DNA from: Pseudomonadales bacterium
Lineage (GTDB): Bacteria > Pseudomonadota > Gammaproteobacteria > Pseudomonadales > Azotimanducaceae
Assembly: GCA_021295935.1 (NCBI GenBank)
Contig: JAGWBL010000090.1
Coordinates: 1 to 10,812, forward strand
Length of the DNA: 10,812 nucleotides
Direction of reading: 5' to 3'
Positions 1 through 6,261 of the stretch are shown here, piece after piece. The translations under genes and the position numbers were made by a program. The notes under the pieces were generated by a model. That model ran no database searches, was not told the origin of the DNA, and saw nothing but the letters and a program-made list of their open reading frames with translations. The stretch's first letter is position 1; each line of letters opens with the position of its first letter.

Positions 1-341
1 CTGTGGATGTACAGGTAGACGGCCACGAGATCGAGGCCCACGCTTGGATTGCACCTGAGGATGCGTTGCGGTTCCATGCGGAAGGCAGAATCAAGCTTGT
101 CGCCCCCACATGGGTCACCCTCCGGACGCTTGCGCAATCATCGACCGCAGGGGGCTTGCTGGAACGGTTGCGTAGCGTTCCAGCATTCGCGTACGAAACG
201 CGCATGGTTCAGCGGACGGACGGAGTCCGAGTGGCCCTATGGGCTGGAGATGCCGGGTATGAGGCCCTCGAAGTTGACGCGGTGGGTGGGAGGCACCGAC
301 TGGTGATGTCTTCGAGCGGCTACCGATTCGAGTCGTCCTGA
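1..341 (+). CDS. NUDT19-like Nudix hydrolase, C-terminal part (5' end outside window)
   Basis: The reading frame is open from the window edge and ends with TGA at 339-341. The GTG at position 3 is probably an internal codon, because no Nudix box is present and the gene should begin upstream. The visible stretch HAWIAPEDALRFHAEGRIKL, followed by a proline-threonine step (APTWVTLRTLA), matches the region after the Nudix box in NUDT19/RP2-type hydrolases. There a W-x-x-P-x-x-AL segment and a PT-x-x-TL segment precede a variable tail. These enzymes hydrolyse nucleoside-diphosphate-X or CoA-type substrates in the cytoplasm. The substrate cannot be inferred here because the catalytic GX5EX7REUXEEXGU motif lies outside the window. 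The next gene is on the opposite strand, so the two are convergent. Family assignment is by recognised pattern only. Confidence 0.65.
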   Translation, partial: VDVQVDGHEIEAHAWIAPEDALRFHAEGRIKLVAPTWVTLRTLAQSSTAGGLLERLRSVPAFAYETRMVQRTDGVRVALWAGDAGYEALEVDAVGGRHRLVMSSSGYRFESS

Positions 342-371
342 CAAGTTCCCAGTTTGGCAGTCCCAAGACTT

Positions 372-396
372 GGAACCTGGCGGAAATGCCGGTTCC
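372..396 (+). terminator. Possible stem-loop downstream of the Nudix gene
   Basis: GGAACC at 372-377 pairs with GGTTCC at 391-396, and GGC at 379-381 pairs with GCC at 388-390. The T at 378 is bulged and the loop is GGAAAT. It begins 30 nt after the Nudix stop codon, which suits a transcription end. No T-tract follows, so an intrinsic terminator is not established. Confidence 0.25.
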
Positions 397-548
397 ATCG
401 TCGGTTGCACCTCGGGAAGACCGGGGTGAAGGGATGCCGGTGCGCGGGTTGCTTTGCCGTATGGAATCTTCAGGAACGCACGGAGTGAAGTTAACTCACC
501 GAGGATGCGTGCAGGGTTAATCTCCGACCGAGGCGTCTACTTCGATAT

Positions 549-794
549 CTACCAGCAGATCGGGATCCACGAATGCGGACGCCGCAGCACAGGTCGCGGA
601 CGGTTCCTATCCCGTGGTGCAATGTCATCGGATCCCGAATTTTGCGTCAAGAGCGCCCTCGTCCTCTTGACATCATCGAAAGCAGCATCGACCTCGGCAC
701 GGCAGCCCGGACGCTTCTCCAGTTTGAGCCTTGACAGTTCGCAGGAGATCGTTCCCTCGTCATTGCCTTCAGGGTTCACATTTGCGCAGCCCAT
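549..794 (-). CDS. Possible small hypothetical protein (81 aa)
   Basis: A minus-strand frame from ATG at 794 encodes an 81-residue product beginning MGCANVNPEGNDEGTISCEL. The first 55 or so residues have a protein-like composition: Glu, Asp and Lys mixed with hydrophobics, and cysteines near residues 3, 18 and 30. The last 25 or so residues are Arg/Pro-rich and look non-coding. There is no good ribosome-binding site before the ATG and no family I recognise. The frame stays open upstream to 1022, but that part overlaps the 3' end of the aldo/keto reductase and is poor. It could be a decayed or frame-disrupted gene, or chance. Confidence 0.18.
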   Translation of the reverse strand: MGCANVNPEGNDEGTISCELSRLKLEKRPGCRAEVDAAFDDVKRTRALLTQNSGSDDIAPRDRNRPRPVLRRPHSWIPICW

Positions 795-948
795 GTTGCC
801 AGGACGAACCGCCCTTCTATACGAGGCCCGACACTCCCATACGGAACACGAACGCGGTCGTCGCTTCATTGTGGGGCTGGGCGCGTGCGTCCGGGGCCCA
901 ACGCGCTGATTCGACGTTCTCGGTTGGCCGAGCTCCGGAGCGAGCGCC

Positions 949-1980
949 TCACGAGGAGCCGAGCGACAACAGATTCTCGACCGGTTCGTAGAGTTCCTCC
1001 AGGAACTCGACATCGGAGGCATCGAGTTGGATGTCTCCCGCGGCCAGCAGTTCGTTCAGCTGGGAGGCGCTGGAGACTCCCACGATCGGAGAAGTGACCT
1101 CTTCCTTGCCAAGTAGCCAGGCGAGGGACACTTGTGCGGGCTTCACTCCCATGCGTTCCGCAACCTGACCAACTCTCTCCGCAATCGAGAACGTGGGCCT
1201 GCCTCTGTAGAGACTCTCGGTGCGAGCCCGATCCTGGCCGGAGGAGCGACTCGTTGTGCCGGCCGCGAATCCGCCTCGGTAGGATCCGGTCAGGACGCCT
1301 CGAGCCAAGGGCGACCAAGGAGTAAGCGCCACGCCGTTCTCCCAGCAGTACGGGTTCATTTCCCGCTCTTCCTCCCGATACACCAAGTTGTAAAGGTTCT
1401 GCATGGACACGAATGGTGTCCAACCATTCATCGTCGCGGTCATTTGAAGCTCGACGAATTGCCAGGCGAACATCGACGAAGCCCCCAAGTAAAGGGCCTT
1501 GCCCGCTTTGACCACTTCGTGAAGCGCTTCGAGCGATTCCTCGATCGGCACGTGCGTCAGGCCGCCAATGCCATGAGGATGGCGATGGATGACAAGGAGA
1601 TCGACGTAGTCCAGACCGAGGCGCTCGAGGCTGGCGTTCACTCCCTCCAGAACATGCTTGCGCGACAGCCCGGCTTCGTTCGGGTGCAGACCCATGGGGT
1701 AGGACACCTTGGTCGCGATGACATATTGCTCCCGCGGAAGCAACTTCCTAAGCAGAGATCCCACGACTTCCTCAGAAGCGCCCTGGCCGTACACATCGGC
1801 GGAGTCGAAGAAGAACAGGCCGTGATCCAGTGCCACCTTGAACACTTGCCGCGCCTCGTCCGGACCCAAGGTCCAGTCGCCTTGATGCCCCGGTCCGGAC
1901 TGGCCAAAATTCATGGTCCCCAGGCAGAGCCTGGAGACCATCATGCCACAGTTGTCGCCGAAGGGAACGGCATCAAGCAT
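949..1980 (-). CDS. Aldo/keto reductase, YajO-like
   Basis: This 343-residue NADPH-dependent aldo/keto reductase is of the E. coli YajO type. The classical catalytic tetrad is visible: Asp59 (in FFFDSADVYG), Tyr64, Lys91 (in IATKVSYP) and His132 (in LLVIHRHPHG). Further family signatures are VSRLCLGTMNFG near residues 15-26, the GKALYLGASSMFAWQF segment, the NLVYREEEREM block, and TPWSPLARGVLTG before the cofactor phosphate-binding C-terminal part (SPIVGVSSASQLNEL). Members reduce aldehydes and ketones in the cytoplasm; the physiological substrate is not readable. ATG at 1980 is chosen because an in-frame TGA sits two codons upstream. The N-terminus lacks the usual Y-R-x-L-G strand but aligns from VSRLCLG. 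The gene lies 98 bp downstream of the phytase on the same strand and may be read through or have its own promoter. It looks intact. Confidence 0.92.
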   Translation of the reverse strand: MLDAVPFGDNCGMMVSRLCLGTMNFGQSGPGHQGDWTLGPDEARQVFKVALDHGLFFFDSADVYGQGASEEVVGSLLRKLLPREQYVIATKVSYPMGLHPNEAGLSRKHVLEGVNASLERLGLDYVDLLVIHRHPHGIGGLTHVPIEESLEALHEVVKAGKALYLGASSMFAWQFVELQMTATMNGWTPFVSMQNLYNLVYREEEREMNPYCWENGVALTPWSPLARGVLTGSYRGGFAAGTTSRSSGQDRARTESLYRGRPTFSIAERVGQVAERMGVKPAQVSLAWLLGKEEVTSPIVGVSSASQLNELLAAGDIQLDASDVEFLEELYEPVENLLSLGSS

Positions 1981-2078
1981 CGGGGATCACCAGCATTGAA
2001 AGCGCGAACGCGAAATGGCAGTCAAGGTTCGCACGCATGCAGAAGCCTGAGCTTAGGTCCGATCTTGGCTGGCCGGCG

Positions 2079-3179
2079 TTATTCCGGGAGCTGGTTGCAG
2101 CTCGCGGAATAGCTGATGGGTTGACAGTCGAGCCAAGGCATCAGGTTCAGGGCGAGTTCTATCTCCCTCCACGACACGATCTTGAAATTTTGCGCTTCGC
2201 GCGGATGGGTGTTTCTGCCGTCCTGAACTACCAGGATGCCGTGAGTGTACAGTTCGCCGAAACTGCCTCCCACCGCTGCAACGCCGTCCGTCCGTTGCGC
2301 GCCATCGATGGTCTGGTCGCGGCTCAGGGCGATGCGGAATCGACCCACTCGCTCGTGCAACCCCGTGGCCGCAAACACGACGAAAGTGTTGTTGCCCTGA
2401 CTCGACACCACGAGGTACTTGCCTGATTCGCTCTCGATGAGCGTCAAACCCTCCACGTCGGCCCGTAGTCCGGATCCGACCTTGACGATGGGCGTCAGCA
2501 GCGGTGTCGCGTCAGGATCCGCACCGATCTTCCAGACACCTCGGACCTCCTCGCCGATGAACAGCACCCCTTTCTCGTCATCGACAACACAGCCCTCAGG
2601 TTGCGTCTTGGTCCTGAACTCCCTGACAAGCGTCGACCGTCCTTGGGGAGCCATCAGGAACTGCTGGTACCGTCCGTCCTTGTCGTTGACGAACGCGAAC
2701 ACGCGCTTCGATTTCGCGTCGTGGTACATGCATATTCCGTAGGGCTCGCGCAACCGCAACGGGATCCGGTCAGCCTGGGAATGGCGGACCGTCCCGTCGG
2801 CTCGATCGATGAGAAACACCTCGATGCTCCTGTTGGAGCGGTTCGAGGCGATCGCGAGATCAACGGTGGTCGTGCCCCATTGGACGCCCTGACGCAGATC
2901 GACGTTGTTGAGCCGACCCGTCGGCAAGTCCTGAATCCGTGAACCGTCAAGACGGTACACCTCCAATCCGCGGAGCTTGTCGGTGCCGATTATGAGGCTC
3001 TTTCCGGGATCTGTCGGATGGACCCAGATCGCGGGATCGTCAGCGGCGTCGCCCGGGCTCTGAACCGGTTCGGTCTCTGCCGCGGGCGTGACCCACACCG
3101 CTCGTTCTGCCCAGGCGCAGGTGCATGCAAGGACCGCCGAAGCGCACAGCGCGGATGCGAGAGTCCCGGCGTTCCTCAT
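2079..3179 (-). CDS. Secreted beta-propeller phytase (myo-inositol hexakisphosphate phosphohydrolase)
   Basis: This 366-residue protein should remove phosphates stepwise from phytate using calcium. Residues 1-24 are a signal peptide with an Ala-Trp-Ala cleavage site before Glu25, so it acts in the periplasm or outside. Diagnostic beta-propeller phytase blocks occur in order: DDPAIWVHP (47-55), NNVDLR (91-96), EPYGIC (145-150), PEGCVVDDEKG (194-204), ADVEGLTL (240-247), SSQGNNTFVVF (259-269) and TDGVAA (297-302). These acidic and asparagine residues line the calcium and phosphate sites in characterised Bacillus enzymes. Length fits a single-domain enzyme. The ATG at 3179-3177 directly follows the TAG of the receptor gene (3182-3180), with no overlap, no spacer and no clear Shine-Dalgarno. 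Translation is therefore probably coupled to the receptor. The receptor-phytase pairing is known in other Proteobacteria and supports phytate as the imported or captured substrate. Stop is TAA at 2081-2079. Confidence 0.93.
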   Translation of the reverse strand: MRNAGTLASALCASAVLACTCAWAERAVWVTPAAETEPVQSPGDAADDPAIWVHPTDPGKSLIIGTDKLRGLEVYRLDGSRIQDLPTGRLNNVDLRQGVQWGTTTVDLAIASNRSNRSIEVFLIDRADGTVRHSQADRIPLRLREPYGICMYHDAKSKRVFAFVNDKDGRYQQFLMAPQGRSTLVREFRTKTQPEGCVVDDEKGVLFIGEEVRGVWKIGADPDATPLLTPIVKVGSGLRADVEGLTLIESESGKYLVVSSQGNNTFVVFAATGLHERVGRFRIALSRDQTIDGAQRTDGVAAVGGSFGELYTHGILVVQDGRNTHPREAQNFKIVSWREIELALNLMPWLDCQPISYSASCNQLPE

Positions 3180-5597
3180 CTAGAGACTTCGGAAAGACAC
3201 GCCGATCGAGATCGACCGGCCATACTCCTCGTACTGACCATTGAAGTCGGTTTCGCCGTGGTAGGCGTAGAACTTGCTCTCGCTGAGGTTCTTCGCATTG
3301 AAGAGAACCTGCACCGCATCAGTGACGTCGTATCGAACCGTGAAGTCTACTTGAAGCGTCGGTTCCTGGAGGAGATCGCCGCGTTCATCCCCAACATCTA
3401 TCTCGAGAATTCGGCTCCCCTTGTAGGCGGCGGCGAGTCTCGCGCTCAATCGGTCGTGCTCGTAGCCAAGAATGACGTTCCCGACCACGTCCGCTTGCCG
3501 GGGCAGGGCGCTGGTGGTGGGACGATCTGCATCCGGGCCGAGTCCCAGGTCGGCTTCGCTTCGAGTGAGAGTGCCATTGAGGGTCATGATGAATCTCTCG
3601 CCCCAAGCGCCGATTCCCGCGAGACGACGGGTCACGCCAGTCTCTATCCCCCACAGCGATGCCGAATCTCCATTGAGCGGCTGAATGGCTTCAATGTCCT
3701 CGACCTCCGACAGGTCAAGCCCGCCGGTCCATTCCGTCACGTCAGCCGTCGAACTCACATCTGCAGGGAAGATGAAATCGGAGATGTTCTTGTAAAAGAA
3801 GCCCGCGGTCAGCACGCCGATCTGGCTTGACGGATAGAACTCGTAGGACACGTCAAAGTTGGTCGAGACGTACGGCTGCAGGTTGGGGTTTCCGGCCTCG
3901 ATCTCCAGGTCTTCGTCGTCGATTTCGATCTTTTCAGGCGACGGGTTCAGGTGGCCGAAGGAGGCTCGCGAGATTGTCCTGCTGAACCCCGCGCGGATGA
4001 TCGCTTGATCGCTGTTCTTGTACCGCAAGACCGCGCTCGGAAGCACATGGCCGTAGCTGTTGGAGTAGGTCACTGGCGTCACGACCGGATCGCCGTTGTC
4101 CTCGATGCTCCGGAATCCTCTCAACTCGCTGTCCGTCCGCTCGTAGCGCAAGCCGTAGACCAGACGAAACGGCGGGTTGTCGATGCGATGCATGGCATAG
4201 CTGGCGAGAATGTCCTCGTCGACTTCGTAGTCCCGTGCGGAACTCAAGGTGGTCTCGTCGTTGTCGATGTCAAAAGCGTCGATGTTGTCCCATACCCAGC
4301 CCGAGAGTCTGGACACGGCGATGGCCGGACCGAAATCTCCGAGTCCGTAGTCCATGTCAATCCCGCTCGCGAAGTCCACCAGCGTGGGGTCGCCCGGAAA
4401 TCCGCCGTCAAAGACGGTGACATTGACGTCGTCGGTCTTGGTTCTCTGGCGCATTGCCGTTCCGAACTGGATCCTGCCCGGCACCGATCCAAAGTCCAGA
4501 TTTCGCAATACGTCCACCTTCAACACGCGTTCTGAGTCTTCCGTGAAGTTGTCCTCTTTCACGATCTCATCCAATTCGAAGTTGGACGGCTCCCGTCCAT
4601 CAGCGGAGTAGAAGATCTCTGGAATCTCGCCGAGGGAGCGATACCCTGCCGATGAAATCTCGTCGTTCTCGGAGAACTGGATGTCCAGCCGGCCGGGCTC
4701 GTCCTCGGTGGACCGGGAAATGCCCAGGCTGTACTTGAACGTCCAGAGATCGACATCCGTCTCGCCACCCTTCAACGCGGAAAGAATGCGCTGAGTCTCG
4801 TACCGATCCTTGAGTTCCCGGTCCATCTCGATTTCACTCCAGGTGGCCGAGTTCCCGTCGATCGCCTCGAGATTCCCGTCAGATAGCTTGAGTTCCGTGC
4901 GCTGGCGATACTCCTGATCAGCGAAGTCGCTGAACAGGGTCTTGAGATAGAACTCGTTGCCCTGATTGGACTTGTGCTCGGCGTTGATCGCCAGACCCAA
5001 CCGCTCGCGGGTGATCGTGTAGTCGCGCTGTTCAGTCTCCTCCGCGCCCGCGAACCCGGAGTCCTCGATGTCGAAATCCCAGCCGCCGTCGGTTTCCACA
5101 TTTTCGGAGCCAAACTCACGGTTCTGCCATGAGCCTGACACGGCGATGCCGAGCTCGCCGTTGGGCGTGGGGGTCAGGGTCGTCCACAAGCCAGAGAACT
5201 TCGGGCTGTTCTCGCCACGAAGAGAACTGGATTCGGATGTAGTTGCCACCTTGTAGGCCGTGCCATTGCGGTCGAAGGCGGAGATGCTCTTGACGTCGAT
5301 GATCCCGCCGATGGCGTCGCCATCCTTGTCCGGCGTGATGGTCTTGGTCACTTCCAGCCGTTCGATCAGCTCGGAAGGAATGACGTCGAGCGCGACGGAA
5401 CGCCGGTCGCGCTCCGGCGCCGCGATGCTGAGTCCGTTGATCTGGGCCGAGTTCAGGTCGGGCTCCAGCCCGCGTATGCCCACAAATCTTCCCTCGCCCT
5501 GGTCGCGTTCGATGAACACTCCGGGCACGCGCTGCAACGCCTCGGTGACTTTGGCATCCGGAAACTGGCCGATTGCATCTGCGTCGAGGACGTTCAC
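3180..5597 (-). CDS. TonB-dependent receptor, plug and beta-barrel (3' part of a frame-split gene)
   Basis: This is an outer-membrane gated channel, probably for phytate, inositol phosphates or their metal complexes, judged from the phytase that abuts it. The open frame read from GTG at 5597 gives 805 residues. The plug is clear: IGQFPDAKVTEALQRVPGV, then RDQGEGRFVGIRG, SVALDVIPSELIERLEVTKT and DGDAIGGIIDVKS. A long acidic barrel follows, ending with NAKNLSESKFYAY and ISIGVSFRSL. GTG 5597 is not the natural start. The same frame upstream encodes RGTLSALNRQRSADGLVNVL (about 5642-5583), which is plug sequence, but has no signal peptide. The signal peptide and regulatory domain are in another frame at 5633-6058. 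An intact protein would need both parts, so the gene is either frameshifted or a sequence error is present. Stop TAG abuts the phytase ATG. Confidence 0.9.
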   Translation of the reverse strand: MNVLDADAIGQFPDAKVTEALQRVPGVFIERDQGEGRFVGIRGLEPDLNSAQINGLSIAAPERDRRSVALDVIPSELIERLEVTKTITPDKDGDAIGGIIDVKSISAFDRNGTAYKVATTSESSSLRGENSPKFSGLWTTLTPTPNGELGIAVSGSWQNREFGSENVETDGGWDFDIEDSGFAGAEETEQRDYTITRERLGLAINAEHKSNQGNEFYLKTLFSDFADQEYRQRTELKLSDGNLEAIDGNSATWSEIEMDRELKDRYETQRILSALKGGETDVDLWTFKYSLGISRSTEDEPGRLDIQFSENDEISSAGYRSLGEIPEIFYSADGREPSNFELDEIVKEDNFTEDSERVLKVDVLRNLDFGSVPGRIQFGTAMRQRTKTDDVNVTVFDGGFPGDPTLVDFASGIDMDYGLGDFGPAIAVSRLSGWVWDNIDAFDIDNDETTLSSARDYEVDEDILASYAMHRIDNPPFRLVYGLRYERTDSELRGFRSIEDNGDPVVTPVTYSNSYGHVLPSAVLRYKNSDQAIIRAGFSRTISRASFGHLNPSPEKIEIDDEDLEIEAGNPNLQPYVSTNFDVSYEFYPSSQIGVLTAGFFYKNISDFIFPADVSSTADVTEWTGGLDLSEVEDIEAIQPLNGDSASLWGIETGVTRRLAGIGAWGERFIMTLNGTLTRSEADLGLGPDADRPTTSALPRQADVVGNVILGYEHDRLSARLAAAYKGSRILEIDVGDERGDLLQEPTLQVDFTVRYDVTDAVQVLFNAKNLSESKFYAYHGETDFNGQYEEYGRSISIGVSFRSL

Positions 5598-5632
5598 CAG
5601 GCCATCGGCCGACCGTTGGCGATTTAATGCGC

Positions 5633-6058
5633 TCAGGGTGCCTCGATGAGAGCTTCCTCTCCGCCGATTTCGAAGTCGATGACGGCGCGCTGGTCGTGCT
5701 TGACGGTGACGGTGGCGGTCAGGGTCTTTGCACCTAGATAGTCGACCTTGATCGAGTATTCGCCGGCTGGCACGTCGGTGAATTCGAATGAACCGTCCTT
5801 CTTGGAAGTCGTCTGTCTGCGCAACTCGACGATTTCAATCTCGGCACCTTCGAAGTAGACGCTTTCCGTCGAATCTGCAACTCGTCCGCTCACGCCTCCA
5901 CCAGCGAGGGACAACGGTGCCGAGAGCGCCACGGCACCGCAGAGTGTGTGAACTGCCCAGACCTGACAGGAAGAGGCGCGTCGACGGCCGGTCTCCCGAA
6001 TGGGCGTGGGGAGGGAACGATGGAAAAGTCGAGGCAGTGGCAACCTGCAAATCCTCAA
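5633..6058 (-). CDS. TonB-dependent receptor, signal peptide and carboxypeptidase-regulatory-like domain (5' part of a frame-split gene)
   Basis: Up to 141 residues. Residues about 25-53 form a long signal peptide: an RRR cluster, then the hydrophobic run VWAVHTLCGAVALSAPLSLA. Residues about 55-130 form a beta-sandwich regulatory-like domain with GRVADS, YFEGAEIEIVEL, TTSKKDGSFEFTDVPAGEYS and VDYLGAKTLTATV. This is the usual N-terminal extension of a class of TonB receptors that includes those next to beta-propeller phytases. The frame ends at TGA 5635-5633, just where the receptor continues in the -1 frame. Possible starts are TTG at 6058 (in-frame TAG three codons further upstream) or TTG at 6043, which has GAGGA 8 nt ahead and fits better. 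No ATG is available in this frame. Alone, this fragment could only be an exported domain of no clear use. Together with 3180-5642 it makes a normal receptor. Confidence 0.8.
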   Translation of the reverse strand: MRICRLPLPRLFHRSLPTPIRETGRRRASSCQVWAVHTLCGAVALSAPLSLAGGGVSGRVADSTESVYFEGAEIEIVELRRQTTSKKDGSFEFTDVPAGEYSIKVDYLGAKTLTATVTVKHDQRAVIDFEIGGEEALIEAP

Positions 6059-6087
6059 AGAGAAACCCTAACGAATCGTGCCCTCCT

Positions 6088-6111
6088 CATGTGACAAACC
6101 CGTGTCACATG
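6088..6111. promoter_or_regulatory. Operator-like perfect inverted repeat upstream of the receptor-phytase operon
   Basis: CATGTGACA (6088-6096) and TGTCACATG (6103-6111) are perfect 9-bp inverted arms around the 6-bp spacer AACCCG. The site lies about 30-50 bp upstream of the receptor start, in the only long gap of this gene block. This is where a dimeric repressor or activator would bind to control the operon. The half-site TGTGA/TCACA resembles CRP sites, but the core spacing is 10 bp rather than 6, so CRP is not supported. The regulator is unknown, and no clear sigma-70 promoter was identified beside it. Confidence 0.45.
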
Positions 6112-6230
6112 CGAGTCGCAATTGGCGCTCTGGCGCGCTCCGGCCGGGCGGATGCAGCCAAGCGTTGCGTTCGATGATTCGCCAAACGATCCTTGCGAAC
6201 CGGAGTTGCAACGCTGATGTTCAATCAGCC

Positions 6231-6250
6231 GGCATCCCGAATCGGATGCC
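6231..6250 (-). terminator. Possible stem-loop after the Do-type protease
   Basis: GGCATCC (6231-6237) and GGATGCC (6244-6250) form a perfect 7-bp stem with a 6-nt loop, 12 nt past the protease stop. A second small stem, CTGAT/ATCAG (6213-6217 with 6223-6227), follows in transcription order. No T-run follows on the minus strand, so it may act as an mRNA 3' hairpin rather than a classical intrinsic terminator. Confidence 0.3.
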
Positions 6251-6261
6251 TGCGGATTTTC

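Larger units (their letters stand above)
342..948. other. Gene-poor stretch between convergent genes
   Basis: About 600 bases separate the Nudix stop and the aldo/keto reductase stop. Open frames exist on both strands, but their translations are rich in Arg, Ser and Pro and lack recognisable motifs. I see no tRNA, IS end or repeat array. The only items of note are a hairpin at 372-396 and a minus-strand 81-codon frame at 549-794, both listed separately. It may be decayed coding sequence or a long 3' spacer. Confidence 0.5.

Noticed and set aside
454..909. Plus-strand 151-codon frame in the gene-poor stretch
   Set aside because: Ser/Arg-rich translation, no ribosome-binding site and no motif. 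The opposite strand looks slightly more coding-like.
1132..2112. Long plus-strand open frame (326 codons)
   Set aside because: It lies antisense across the well-supported aldo/keto reductase, and its translation has no recognisable motif and shadow-like composition.
3509..3516. GCTGGTGG, identical to the E. coli Chi octamer
   Set aside because: A single octamer in GC-rich coding sequence is expected by chance, and its activity outside enterics is not established.
3018..3830. Plus-strand open frame of 270 codons over the receptor/phytase junction
   Set aside because: It is antisense to two clearly identified genes and has no domain pattern.
5633..5660. Programmed -1 ribosomal frameshift joining the receptor halves
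   Set aside because: There is no X-XXY-YYZ slippery heptamer or downstream structure at the junction, and the joined product would still lack the expected TonB-box segment.
6088..6111. CRP/Vfr binding site
   Set aside because: TGTGA and TCACA half-sites are present but separated by 10 bp instead of the 6 bp required.
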